DNA from: Euleptes europaea
Taxonomy: Eukaryota > Chordata > Lepidosauria > Squamata > Sphaerodactylidae
Direction of reading: 5' to 3'
Assembly (NCBI RefSeq): GCF_029931775.1
Contig: NC_079312.1
Location: 10,485,821-10,549,820, forward strand
DNA: 64,000 nt
Below the pieces are notes generated by a model. The model was not told the DNA's origin, ran no database searches, and worked only from the letters and a program-made list of their open reading frames with translations. Made by a program: the position numbers and the translations under genes. Below are positions 34,563-45,779 of this stretch, piece after piece. Within the stretch, counting starts at the first letter, position 1, and every line of letters starts with the position of its first letter.

Positions 34563-34791
34563 CCCATACCATCGAGCCTTAAAGTTGGGGAAACAGCTTT
34601 TCCTTTCCCCCAACTTTAAGGCTCCATGGAATTATTATTAATAATAACAACAACATTCTATAAAACCCCTTTCACCTCTGTCCAGATTAACTTGTAGGAC
34701 CCATAACTCTCTGCCATGCCCCTAAACAGCCCCCACCCAGCCAATCTGTGCTGCTATTCTCCCTCCCCCCCAAACCCATTCAAGTCTCATT

Positions 34792-35060
34792 GGAAGGAAG
34801 GAAGGAAGGAAGGCAAGAGGAGAGAAAGAAAGAAGGAAGGAAAGGGAGGAAGGAAAGACGAGAAAAGGAAGGAAAGAGGAGAGAAGGAAAGAAGGAAGGA
34901 AAGAAGGAGAAAGAAAGGGAAGGAAGGAAAGAGGAGAGAAAGGAAGGAAGGAGAAAGAAAGGGAAGGAAGGAAAGGGAGGGTGAGAAGGGAGGAAGGAAA
35001 GAGGAGAGAAAGGAAGAAAAGAAAAAAAGGAGAGAAAGGAAAGGAAAGAAAGGAAAGTGG
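34792..35060 (+). repeat. (GGAA)n/(GAAA)n purine tract
   Basis: About 270 bp of almost pure purine repeat. A 310-codon frame through it is lysine/glutamate-rich only because of the repeat. Confidence 0.95.
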
Positions 35061-35156
35061 GCGAGCGCCGGGCTGGAAATCAGGCAGCTCCATCCAATAG
35101 GTGCTGGGATGCCCCCAGCCAACCGGCTCTCCTCCAGTACCCCTGCCCCCCGTACC

Positions 35157-35375
35157 CATCTGGTGAACTGGGTTTGTTTCCCCACTCCTCCACACGAAGC
35201 CAGCTGGGTGACCTTGGGCAAGTCACAGTTCTCTCAGCCTCACCCACCTCTCAGGGGAGGGGAAGGGAAGGTGATTGTGAGCCGGTTTGATTCTGTCTTA
35301 AGTGATAGAGAAAGTTGGAGTATAAAAACCAACTCCTCCTCCTCCCCCTTCCCCTCCTCCTCCTCCTTCTTCTTC
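35157..35375 (+). mobile_element. tRNA-derived SINE, 5'-truncated
   Basis: Body TGACCTTGGGCAAGTCACAG and tail TATAAAAACCAACTCC, with an expanded CCT/CTT tail. Confidence 0.8.
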
Positions 35376-35649
35376 GAAAAGTTTCAGTCTCTTAATGGTA
35401 GGGTTACCAGGTCCCTCTTCACCACTGGCAGTGGTGCTGATCAACTTAGCGTTGATTCCAATACCTGGAGATTGGCAACCCTACTTCATAGAGCCACTAT
35501 TCCACAGAGATTGGTTCCCCGGTCCTCCCCAGGCCCCATCCCCAAATCTCCAAGCATTGCCCCATCCAACCCTACAGCCTTTAGTATGTCGGTGCCAGGA
35601 AAACCGTCGTTCCCAGCAGGAGAACAAAGTGCTGTAACAAAACCCTAAA

Positions 35650-35790
35650 GATAATTCACAGTGGGTCGCCGTGTTAGTCTGTCTGCAGTAGTAGAAAAGG
35701 GCACCTTAAAGACTAACAAAAATATTTTCTGGTAGGGTATGAGCTTTCGTGAGCCACAGCTCACTTCTTCAGATACAGCTAGAAAGCAGT
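35650..35790. mobile_element. Penelope-like repeat, family 2
   Basis: AGTGGGTCGCCGTGTTAGTC, ACCTTAAAGACTAACAAAAA and the hammerhead-like core. Best-preserved copy of family 2 in the window, although a short AAGAGTCCAGTA block present at 28.7 kb is missing. Confidence 0.6.
35737..35776 (-). ncRNA. Hammerhead-ribozyme-like motif, family 2, all stems paired
   Basis: On the minus strand: GTAT, CTGAAGA, an extra A, GTGAGC-TGTG-GCTCAC, GAAA, GC, TC, ATAC. Stem I is GTAT/ATAC, stem II is six perfect pairs, stem III is AG/CT without a loop, and the cleavage-site triplet is CTC (NUH type). The extra base before stem II sits where family 1 also has one. Confidence 0.58.
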
Positions 35791-35869
35791 TCTCTTGCAA
35801 AGGAATTTTAAAGGGAGATTGGAAAGAGAAACTGCTGCATTACAGTTGCTGCATTACTGCTGCATTACC

Positions 35870-36120
35870 CAGCGACCGGCCCCTCCGAGCGAGCTTTGCA
35901 GCGCTGCCCTCATCTCCCGGGGTCCGCTGGGACGTGCTGTCTAGGAGCGGCGAGGCTGGGGGGGGCACTACGCTCTGGGCGGCCCTTTCCGGGCACAGCA
36001 AGGCCAGAGCAGCCCCTCCTGGCCCCCCCACACACTCACCTGCGTGGGGTGGTGGTGGGGCTGCTCGGGCCTTGCTGCGCCCAGAAAGAGCGGGGGGCGG
36101 GTCCGGCTCGCTGGCCTGGG
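35870..36120. other. CpG-rich end of the hAT composite
   Basis: GC-rich with many CpG (GCGACCGGCCCC, GAGCGGCGAGGC). It belongs to the hAT-family terminal region, comparable with 58,490-58,640. It is not a gene promoter as far as can be seen. Confidence 0.5.
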
Positions 36121-36150
36121 ATTTGACACCCCTGGTCTAACTGGTAAATT

Positions 36151-36580
36151 TGGGTACCCAAGGTTGGGTGAAAGGAATATATATATATATGTCTATGTAT
36201 AAATACTGAAAGTATAATTTATTAGAAGCACTATCTAAAAGTTAAAATTCTTTAAAAGCATTAAAATAGCACAATGGCATTTCTGGAGGTTGAGAACTGT
36301 AACCACATACCAAGCGCGTTTCGGGTTATGGGGCCGTGGTTAATTAAATTAAACCAGCAATGGTTAATTAAAACCCTTTGTTAAACCTGCACACGTTTAC
36401 AGAAATACATTAATGAATACAAATACAAACAGTTCAAACCCAACCAGGCATGTGTATATGTTGTACATTCTATTCTCAATTACTCAAACATCTGGTATAA
36501 TAGGTTCTTGTAATACTGGTTAGTATAAGTCTCTCAAATACTATGTGTGCAGGTATCATCCTAGTAAAGCAATGACATCC
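36151..36580. other. Unassigned insert between long direct repeats
   Basis: An AT-rich block with a (TA)n stretch, bracketed by GACACCCCTGGTCTAACTGG and GACATCCCTGGTCTAACTGG, each followed by TAAAT. The direct repeat includes the end of the hAT composite, so the insertion is younger than it. No polyA tail, coding sequence or LTR signature is recognised. Confidence 0.5.
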
Positions 36581-37114
36581 CTGGTCTAACTGGTAAATCT
36601 TCAGATTAATTAGCACAAATGAGACGCTGTAAGCATGAACTGTATAATTTTAGCATAGGATTTATATTTTATGCTGGCCTTTGTCTGTAATAAAGATGAT
36701 GGTGAGAACACACAACACCTCTGTAGACAAAAATGATATGTGGAGATGTAATTTCTGTGTATTTCTGGGGTTAAACATGTAAGATAGTATAGTAGACAGC
36801 GGTACACAGTCAGTTAGGGTATCTTTCTTAAAAATTTGATTAGACTTGACCAAGAGAAGCCCAGGTCTTTGCAAATTCCTGGATTTATATTTCTAGGAGA
36901 CGTTCAACATATTCTAAGTGTCAGAGGCTGAAAACAATGAATGCAGTTTTCCTCGCCATTGGTTTGATGAATTGCATTCATTTAATTTACTGAGTGTCAT
37001 TTAATCAACTGAGTGTCATTTAATCAACTGAGTGTCCGGTGGGATCCTTTCTTCGTTCTTGAGTGGACAGGGTCAGGAATAGATGGTCATCAGGGACATA
37101 TTTTCCTCTTTCAG

Positions 37115-37244
37115 AGATCCCCAGTGTCCTTTGAGGAAGTAGCTGTGTTTTTTACAGAGGAAGAATGGGCTCTGCTGGATCCAGGCCAAAGAAAACTCTT
37201 CTGGGAAGTGATGAAGGAAAATTATGAGACGGTGGCCTCTCTGG
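37115..37244 (+). CDS. KRAB-A exon, module 4
   Basis: A 130-bp exon between CTCTTTCAG (ending 37,114) and GG|GTAAGG (37,245). It encodes [33 protein letters not shown] and [11 protein letters not shown], an intact KRAB A box closest to module 2. The single G left over joins TTGCAGATGTG at 49,646 to give [13 protein letters not shown] in frame. The intervening intron is about 12.4 kb here and 1.7 kb in locus 1; the excess is BovB, CR1 and the chromovirus. Confidence 0.85.
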
Positions 37245-37306
37245 GTAAGGATCTTTTCCTTTTTATGATGACAATGGAAGAGAAGGGAGGGGGTGGCATC
37301 CTACTT

Positions 37307-37588
37307 TGTGTGTGTATGTGTGTGTTAAGTGCTGTCAAGTCGCTTCCGACTCATGGCGACCCTATGAACGAAAGTCCTCCAAAATGTCCTATCTTTGACA
37401 GCCTTGCTCAGATCTTGCAAATTGAAGGCTGTGGCTTCCTTTATTGAGTCAATCCATCTCTTGTTGGGTCTTCCTCTTTTCCTGCTGCCCTCAACTTTTC
37501 CTATCATGACTGTCTTTTCCAGTGACTCTTGTCGTCTCATGACGTGACCAAAATACGATAGCCTCAGTTTAGTCAGTTTAGTCCTACT
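37307..37588 (-). mobile_element. BovB LINE 3' end, antisense in the KRAB-4 intron
   Basis: Minus-strand BovB C-terminus (SYFGHVMRRQESLEK to [12 protein letters not shown]) with TCCTACTTTG repeated at both borders (about 37,299 and 37,589) as target repeat. It starts only about 60 bp after the KRAB-4 splice donor. The other KRAB modules lack it. Confidence 0.88.
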
Positions 37589-37767
37589 TTGGCCCTCTTG
37601 AATTTCAGAACACACTTTAATTTGCCACAGATGAAAGAACGGAACTCCCACAGAAATGGAAATATAGCACCTGAAAATGAAAGCCTAATTCTTTCCATGC
37701 AGTAAAGAGAAATGTGTTAATGAAGAGGCATCTGATCAGGAGAGATGGACAGTGTCTAGCTAGGGTA

Positions 37768-39565
37768 GAATCATAGAGTTGGAAAAGACAATACAGGCCA
37801 TCAAGTCCAACCTGCTGCTCAATGCAGGATCAGTCAGATCATCCCTGACAAGCGTTTATCAGGCATCTGCTTGAAGATTGCCTGAGAGGGGGAGCTCACC
37901 ATCTCCCTAGGCAGCCCATTCCAATGAGAAATGCTGAACTACTCTTACTGTGAAAAAAAAAATATCCTACTATCCAGCTGGAACCTTTCCATCCCTAACT
38001 TATACCCACTGGGGCAAGTACTATCCTCTGTTGCCAACAGAAACAAGTCCCTGCCCTCTATGTGACAGACTTTCAGATATTTAAATAGGGCCATCATGTC
38101 CCCTCTCAATCTCTTCTTTTCCTGACTGAACATTTCCAAGTCCCTCGGCCTTTCCTCATAGGGAGACTGCAGCCAAGAAATTAGAAGGAGATTGAGACTG
38201 GGAAGGGCAGCCATGAAGGAGCTAGAAAAGATTTTGAAGTGTAAGGATGTGACTCTGGCCACCAAGACTAGATTAATTCATGCCATTATATTCCCTATTA
38301 CTATGTATGGGTGTGAAAGCTGGACAATGAAGAAAGTTGATAGGAAGAAAATAGATTCCTTTGAAATGTGGTGTTGGAGGAGAGTGTTGTGGATTCCGTG
38401 GACTGCCAAAAAAACAAATCAGTGGGTTCTAGATCAAATCAGGCCTGAACTGACCCTAGAAGCTAAAATGACTAAACTGAGGCTGTCGTATTTTGGTCAC
38501 GTCATGAGACGACAAGAGTCACTGGAAAAGACCGTCATGATAGGAAAAGTTGAGGGCAGCAGGAAAAGAGGAAGACCCAACAAGAGATGGATTGACTCAA
38601 TAAAGGAAGCCACAGCCTTCAATTTGCAAGATCTGAGCAAGGCTGTCAAAGATAGGACATCTTGGAGGACTTTCATTCATAGGGTCGCCATGAGTCGGAA
38701 GTGACTTGACGGCACTTAACACACACACACATGTCTGTTGATAGACCCCAAAACTGCACTAACCTTTTTTGCCACTGCATCACACTGACCAGTCATATTT
38801 AGTTTACAGTCCACCTGTACCCCAAGATCTTGTTCACACACTCTTCTACGCAGAAGTGTTTTCCCCATCCAGTATTCCTCATTTTTGTTACCCAGATGCG
38901 AGGCTCGGCACTTACCCTTGTTGAATTGTATCCTGTTCACATCCGCCCACTTTTCCAGTGTGTTCAGATCTTGCTGAATTCTATCTCTATTTTTCGGTGC
39001 GTTTGCTGCTCCTACCAATTTGTTGTCATCTGCAAATTTAATGAGTATTCCCTCCACACCCTCATCCAGATCACTGATAAAAATATTGAAAAGTACCGGG
39101 CCCAGAACCGAACCCTGTGGCACCCCACTGGACACCTCCCTCCAATCAGATGAAATGCCATTGACAACTACTCTTTTAGTGCGGTTCTCCAACCAGTTCC
39201 CTATCCACTTAACTATTCGAAAGTCCAGTCCACAGTCATCTAGTTTACCCATCAGAACATCATGGGAACCCTGTCAAAAGCCTTACTGAAATCCAGATAA
39301 ACAACATCAACCGCATTCCCTTGATCCAGTAAGCTTGTCACTTGGTCAGAGAAGGAAATGGCAGGACCTGTTGGGGACAAATCCATGCTGACTTCCCAGG
39401 ATCACCAAGTTGTCCTTCAGATGCTTGCAGCTTGCTCTCTTTAATCTCTGCCCCAGTATCTTCCTTGGGACACAGGTCAAAATGACTGGCCTGTAGTTTC
39501 CTGGTTCATCCTTCCTCCCTTTTTTTGAAAACAAGGATAACGTTCGCCCTCCTCCAATCTTGAGG
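37768..39565 (-). mobile_element. CR1 LINE with nested BovB
   Basis: The minus-strand 3' terminus lies at 37,768 (complement of GAATCATAGAGTTGGAA). The C-terminal part ends near 38,160, and after a BovB the reverse-transcriptase part follows at 38,733-39,300: VPQGSVLGPVLFNIFISDL, then ILIKFADD, then CDAVAKKVSAVLGSINR. The region 39,300-39,565 holds the thumb-upstream part (RPVILTCVP). The frame is broken. About 200 bases of CR1 seem missing at the BovB site. Confidence 0.85.
38162..38732 (+). mobile_element. BovB LINE 3' end nested in CR1
   Basis: Open from MRLGRAAMKELEKILKCKDV to RVAMSRK, a stop, and the ACTTAACAC tail with CA-repeat. The intact 170-codon frame suggests it is younger than the CR1 around it. 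Confidence 0.9.
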
Positions 39566-40480
39566 CACATCTCCTGTCCCCTGCTGCCAACACAAACAAC
39601 TCTCTGCCCTTCTCTACGTGACAGACTTTCTTATTTTCCTGACTGATCATTCCCAAGTCCCTCAGCCTTTCCTCGCAGGACTTGGTCTCCAGGCCCCTGA
39701 TCATCCTCATCTTTCTCTTCTACACCCTCTCCATTCTGTCCACATCCATTTTGAAGTGAGGCCTCCAGAACTGCACTCAGTAGTCCAAATGCGGCCTGAC
39801 CAAAGCAATGTACAGCAGGACTATGACATCTTGCAATGTTGTGCCTCTGTTGATAGACCCAAGACCGCATTAGCCTTTTTTGCCGCTGCATCACACTGAC
39901 CAGTCATATTTAGCTTACAGTCCACCCGTACCCCAAGATCTTGTTCACACACTCTGCTACCCAGAAGTGTGTTGCCCATCCAGTATGCACCCTTCTCATT
40001 TTTGTCCCAGATTGTAGAACCCTTGTTGAATTGCGACTTTTCCACATCTGCCCTCTATTGCTGTATGTTCAGATGTCACTGAATTCTCTATCTTCTCGAG
40101 TGTTCACTACACCTCCCATTTTGGTGACATGTGCAAATTTCTAAAAAATATTGGAAAGTACCAGACCCAAAACCGAGGCCTGTGGCAACCAGCTGGACAC
40201 CTCCCTCCAATCAGATGAAATGCAGTTGATAACTACCCTTTGGTGTGGTTCTCCAACCAGTTCTCTATCTTAATTATCCTAGAGGCCAGTGCACAGTCCT
40301 TCAGTTTACCCACCATGGTGAACCCTGTCAGAAGCTTTACTGAAACCAGCTAAACAATGTCGACAGAGTTCCCAACGTCCAGGAAGCCCTTCACTCGATC
40401 AGAAAAGGCAGCAGGTTGGTCTGGCAGGACCTGTTGTGGACAAATCCTTTCCCAGATCACCAAGTTGTCCATCAGATAGT
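39566..40480 (-). mobile_element. Second CR1 LINE fragment, decayed
   Basis: A second partial CR1 in the same orientation: complement of CTCATTGCCTTCCTC-like, TGGTCTCCAGGCCCCTGATC, then the reverse-transcriptase region with many stops (WMGNTLLGSRVCEQDLGVRV). More diverged than the first. Confidence 0.75.
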
Positions 40481-41772
40481 TGGCCTGCAGCTCCTCTTTT
40501 CTTCTTTGGCTGTTCACTTTTGACAGGGAGTGATTCTCCCACAGGCTGATGGGAGGAGAGGAGGAATAACATTGCTGATTTGGCTAGGCCAGAGGAGGAA
40601 TTTCCCACTCTGGTGTTTACAACCCCTAGCTCTGCCTCCTGAGAAAAAAACTGGTAATACTGCAAGAAGCAACAGCCTCCGAAAACTCAGGTACATTTTT
40701 CAAACCCCTTTGTTTTGTTAAGGAGGGAATATTTTCCACCCTCCCTGTCTGTGCAGCTTTTCTTCTTTATATGGACACAAAGCTGCTTACGTTGTTCTCC
40801 TCCCTCCATTTTACCCTCACAACAATCCTGCCAGGGAGGTCTGGCTGAGAGGGTGACTGGCATCACGTCCCCCAGGAAACGCCCAAGGAGGGTTCAGGGA
40901 ATTCGTAGCTGTGTCTCTTAGATCCCAGTTGGACATTCTAACCACCACACCATGCTGGATCTGATAGGTCAGGGAAGTTGCTAGATCCCATTTGTTTTGC
41001 AGAGGGGAGATATTTTCCACCCTTCCTGTCTGTGCTGTTGCACTTTCCTGGCTTCTCATGAGCAAATATTTGCTCCCTTTGCCAATAGCAGAGGGTCAAA
41101 GAGCTAATCTGGGCCCAGGGTGGTCCGATCCCCTTCATTTTTGCCACAGCAAGTCCCACCATCATCCTGAATCAGGAGGCCAATATTGAAACACATAGCT
41201 TTTTTTGCGTGCTGGGGTGGGTGGTGGTGAGTTATTCCTAACACTGTCAACTGTAGCTTACAATGCAAAAAGCACATTGCCCAGGGTGGGGAGAGTCTGG
41301 GAGTTTCTGGTCCTGAATGTTACTGTTCCTTGAATGGTTGGCACAGCTTCTGGGGACAACTCATTTCCCACTGTATCCGCTTTCCTACACTATTACCTCT
41401 TCCTTCCTCGTGGCAACCTCCACTTCCTCACCATTGCTTTTGTTCATCTCCCTTTTCCACCCACCAGCCAACCTACCGTTATTTGCCTTCCTGTCTTCAG
41501 CTTTCTCTCCTTCCCTCTCCCTGGCAGCCTCTACCTGGGAGAAGTCGGGCCCAGTTATGATGGGCCAGCCTAGGCTCTGGTTGCGTGGTGTTTGTCGGGC
41601 TGGACCCTATTTCATAGTGGGGAAACTGCGAGGACTTGTGGGGAGTCCCTTATTTTTCCCCTTTATCTCCTTCCTTGCATTATCTGTCTCCTCCTGGCAG
41701 TCCCAAAATTCTGTTTTTCATGTTTCCTTCTTCACTGCACACCCACCCACCAACCTATCGTTTAACAGCCCC
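40481..41772. other. KRAB-4 intron, duplicate of locus 1 intron
   Basis: 41,290-41,767 is collinear with 15,780-16,515 (TCATTTCCCAC, GCAGCCTCTACCTGGGAGAA, CCACCAACCTA). 40,500-40,620 matches 30,010-30,120. At 40,990-41,200 a segment resembles promoter-downstream DNA of the modules (ATTTTCCACCC, GGCTTCTCATGAG). No exon is seen. Confidence 0.55.
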
Positions 41773-42079
41773 TGTAAGCTCCTGACCCTTCGAACCAGAA
41801 ATCACCACAGAGTCATATAGAATCCAAGCAGATGGCTTTTACTGGTCAAAAAGGCAATACAGTGCATACAGGGAACTATGGCAGCTATGAGAGTCTTACT
41901 AGCCGAACGATAATATAAGGCAGTAAATGGCGGGAGATTATACAACATCAGCATACACAGACAGAGTCAACTTTCCCAGGAGCAGTATTCCCAGGCCTTG
42001 GTATGTGTGGTCGGCCTTGAGGCTAGACAGTACAGTACCGACACAGAAACAATACTGAAACCGAGATAGCAGCCTGACA
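41773..42079 (-). repeat. Chromovirus 3' LTR
   Basis: 307 bp, TG...CA, identical by eye to 48,044-48,350. On the minus strand it holds a TATA-like TATATTA (41,911-41,917), and a purine-rich tract (AAGGGGAGCAGGA) adjoins it at about 42,080-42,092. Confidence 0.93.
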
Positions 42080-42124
42080 TCCTGCTCCCCTTAAGGCCCC
42101 CTCCCAGTATGCAAGGGGGATGGT

Positions 42125-45100
42125 CTGTCCGGGTAGGCAGTGTGAAAGGCATCGATTAGTTTGGGGGCGGAGACATCTCGTGCGCGAACCCATTCGTCGT
42201 AGGCAGGGGGGAAGTGTTTCCAACGGATCAAATACTGTAGGTTGCCATGGTGAACACGAGAGTCAAGGATTTTGGAGACTTCGAAGTGCTCTTCCCCCCC
42301 CCACCATAATGGGCTGTTCGGGGGGCGGATCGGGATGCCATTGTGGAGAGGCCGTATGGGGCTTCAGGAGGCTAATGTGGAAAACGGGATGTACACGCCT
42401 CAGGGTTTTCGGGAGAGCTAATTCCACCGTGACAGGATTTATGACCCGTGTGATCGGGAAAGGGCCAATGAATTTAGCATTGAGTTTAAGGCACGGACGG
42501 GTGGAACGTAGGTTTTTGGTGGAAAGATAGACCAATTTACCCACTCGCAGTTCGCCCCCGGGGGAACGATGTTTATCAGCTTGTGCTTTGTATTTGCGCT
42601 TGGCTCGGTCGAGATTGCTAACGAGCCAAGGCCAAGTGGTACGGAGGGTGTGTGCCCAGGAAGCAACGTCAGGATCTCCCTCCCCCTCCACATTATTTTT
42701 GGGCGTAACAGGACCGAAATCCTGTCCATATACTGCATAGAATGGGCTAAAACCTGTAGATTGATGTACAGCATTATTGTAGGCATATTCTGCAAAAGGT
42801 AACAGTTCTACCCAGTTATCTTGGTGGTAGTTTACATAACAGCGTAAATAACATTCAAGGACAGCATTTACACGTTCAGTTTGACCATCGGTTTGAGGAT
42901 GGTATGCAGTAGACAATCCTTGTTCAACCCCCACCAACTTGAGGAATGCTTTCCAAAACTTGGAAACAAAGCCACTGCCGCGGTCACAGATTATTTTGCG
43001 CGGAAACGAATGTAATTTGAAGATATGTGTAACGAAGAGGCGGGCCATTTTTTGAGCAGAGGGGATCCCTGCGCATGGAACTAAATGGATTTGCTTGGAA
43101 AACAAATCAGTAACAACCCATAACACAGTTTTTCCCCCGCTGAGAGGGAGATCAGTCATAAAGTCCATAGCAATCACTTCCCATGGTCTGGTGGGTGTTT
43201 CTAGAGGTTGCAGTAGCCCCGGGGGTTTGCCTTGTGATCGCTTCACTGTGGCGCAAACAGGGCAGCTGCGAATAAAAGAGTCAACGTCGGAACGCATTCC
43301 CCCCCACCAAAATTGTCTGCGCAATAAGTGGAGAGTTTTTAGGAATCCAAAGTGTCCAGCTGTTTTTACTCCATGAGCTAAGTGTAAGACGTCTTTTCGA
43401 AGTGCCTTGGGTACATACAATTTAGAGTCTTTGTACCATGAGCCTCCCTGTTCTATTACCCCAGGGGGTAGGGTGTAAGTGGAGCGTTCAGAGAGGCAGT
43501 GGTTCCGAAGGGTATTTAAAAAGGATTCGGAGATGGGAACCTTGGTGGGAACCCCCCCCCCCCGGCTATAGTAGTCTTAGGACCAGCTATGGGGGTAGTG
43601 CTTACGTGCGGTGGTGCGCAGATTGTAGGCGGTAGGGCAGCCGGTGGGGTTGGAGGAGTGGAATCGTCGGTTCGTTGTTGTTGCGAGGGCGGTTGGGTAG
43701 CCGCTCGGGTTGGAGGTGCTGGAGAACTGGGTCTGGGATGCTGTTGCTGAGATCGAGTTTGCACGGCCAGTACAGGAAGGGCTCCACTTTGCGTAGGGGT
43801 GAACAGAGAGTCAGTTGGTCTCTCGAGTTTTATCGGGTATTGTGGCAACCGGGAGAGGGCATCTGCGAGAACGTTTTGTTTCCCAGGAACATGCTTTAGG
43901 ACGAAACGAAACTGAGCGAAGAATTCAGCCCAACGTTGTTGTTTTGCTGATAGTTTATGGGACCCCATGAGGGCAGCTAGATTCTTGTGATCGGTCCAAA
44001 CCTCGAAGGGGATATTGGACCCCTCTAAGAATTGTCTCCATAGAGTCAGGGCATGGTGAACGGCCGCTGCCTCTTTTTCCCAAATGGGCCAGTTCAATTG
44101 TGCGTGCGCAAATTTTCTCGAAAAGTAAGCGCACGGGTGAAGGAGGCCATCCGGACCTTTCTGGAGGAGGGCCCCTCCCATAGCTACATCGGAGGCATCG
44201 ACTTGCACAATAAACATTTGGTTCGGGTCCGGGTGCTGTAGTACGGGTTCGGATGTGAAGAGGCGTTTGAGAGCCACAAACGCGGCTTGGCATTGATCAG
44301 TCCACAGGATTTTTGCGGAGGGTAAGGTAGCTGTGTTTGCTTTCCCTTTGGTTTTTAGTAGATCAGTAATGGGTAGGGCCACTTGGGCGAAGTTAGGAAT
44401 GAATCCTCGATAAAAGTTTGCAAATCCCAAAAACTGTTGCACTTGCTTGCGGTTGGTGGGAGGAGTCCAATCGAGAACGGCTTGGACTTTGACAGGGTCC
44501 ATGCGAAGACCTTGGTGGGAGATTATGTATCCTAAAAATGTGAGCTGGCTTTGATGAAACTCGCATTTAGCCAGTTTTGCAAAGAGTTGGTGGTCGCGCA
44601 GGCGCTGCAGAACTTCTCGGACTAGAGTTACATGCTCTTCCATGGTTTTTGAATAAATAAGAATGTCGTCTAAGTAAACCACCACCCCGCGATACAGCAA
44701 GTCATGAAGGATTTCGTTGATGAGTTGCATAAAGACCCCCGGGGCCCCTTTCAATCCGAACGGCATCACGAGGAATTCATACATACCGAAACAGCTAGAG
44801 AAGGCAGTGAGGTGCTCATCTCCTTCGCGGATGCGGACTCGGTAGTAGGCTTCCACCAAGTCCAACTTGGAGAACACCCGGCCCTCCTGTAACTGTCCCA
44901 AAATATCAGATATTAATGGGATAGGATAGGCGTTGGTTTGGGTAACCGCATTGAGTTTTCTGAAGTCAATGCATAGACGAAGGTCACCCTCTTTTTTCCG
45001 GACAAAAAACGCGGGGGCCGAGTTCGGGGCATTCGATGGGCGAATGAACCCTCTGGCGAGGTTTTTGTCAAGGAAGTCCCGGAGAACAGTGCGCTCGGAA

Positions 45101-45750
45101 GCGCTCATAGGGTAAATTTTACTTTTGGTTAATGTGCAGTCCTTGACCACCTCAATTGTACAGTCTGAGGCCCGGTGGGGGGGTAAGGTATCACATTCTT
45201 TAAGGTCGAAGACATCCGCAAAGTCTCGATATACATTAGGTAGGACTGGAAGTGCTGGGACATCGGAGGCCAATGCTGGTACGGGCGGATATAACAGTGC
45301 AAAGTTCTGCCGGTGCTGATTGCACATGGGGCTGGCGAAGGAGATAGTGTTTGTTTCCCAGTTAATACTGGGACTATGTCCTTTAATCCAGTTAATACCC
45401 AAGACCACTTCAAAACGGATAGGGGCTATAGTGAAGTCTATTTGCTCCCAGTGGGAGCCAATTCCCATTGCTACCCCTATGGTGCGGTGATCAACTGGAC
45501 CCCCCTGGAAATGGCTCCCGTCCATTTGGGCAAATTGGACGGGGGCGGGTAAAGCCTCAGATTCGGCTCTGAGTGCAGCAAAAGTGGCTTCGCTTATGAG
45601 AGTGCGACAGCAACCGGAGTCGATTAGTGCTTTGATGGGTAGTTGTGGGCCACCGTTAATGTGTTGTAAAACTGCATCCACGTAGACGGTGGAGTCCACT
45701 TCTTTGATTTTGGTAGGAGCATTCGGTTTAACAGGAGGATCCTGAGAGGT
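42125..45750 (-). mobile_element. Chromovirus pol region
   Basis: From the gag side: an aspartic protease with LIDSGCCRTLIS (about 45.6 kb), reverse transcriptase with YLDDILIYS (about 44.65 kb), RNase H with a VDASD motif (about 44.2 kb), an integrase zinc-binding region with CPVCATVK (about 43.25 kb) and catalytic core (AMDFMTDLPL onward), and a chromodomain-like end with LIRWKHFPPAYDEW (about 42.2 kb). Gag and pol lie in different frames and overlap slightly, as in many Ty3/Gypsy elements. Confidence 0.9.
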
Positions 45751-45779
45751 CTGTGAAGACGCTCCATTCACCACAGACC

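Larger units (their letters stand above)
32781..36134. mobile_element. Composite hAT-type element, 3.35 kb, with nested inserts
   Basis: Left end CGGGTGTCGAACTCATTTGT and right end TTTGACACCCCTG are the ends of the CAGGGGTGTCAAAC family (compare 58,474-58,819 inverted). Flanks are a perfect 8-bp repeat GTCTAACT (32,773-32,780 and 36,135-36,142). Inside are a BovB tail, a tandem repeat, a CR1 tail, a GGAA tract, a SINE, copied promoter-upstream DNA and a Penelope-like repeat. The part homologous to the short family is only the outer few hundred bases. No transposase frame was recognised. Confidence 0.6.

Noticed and set aside
34716-35648. 310-codon lysine/glutamate-rich frame
   Set aside because: It runs through a GGAA/GAAA purine tract and a SINE; composition comes from the repeat, not from protein selection.
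35870-36120. CpG-island promoter of a host gene
   Set aside because: The CpG-rich block is the terminal region of a hAT family also seen at 58.5 kb; no exon follows it.
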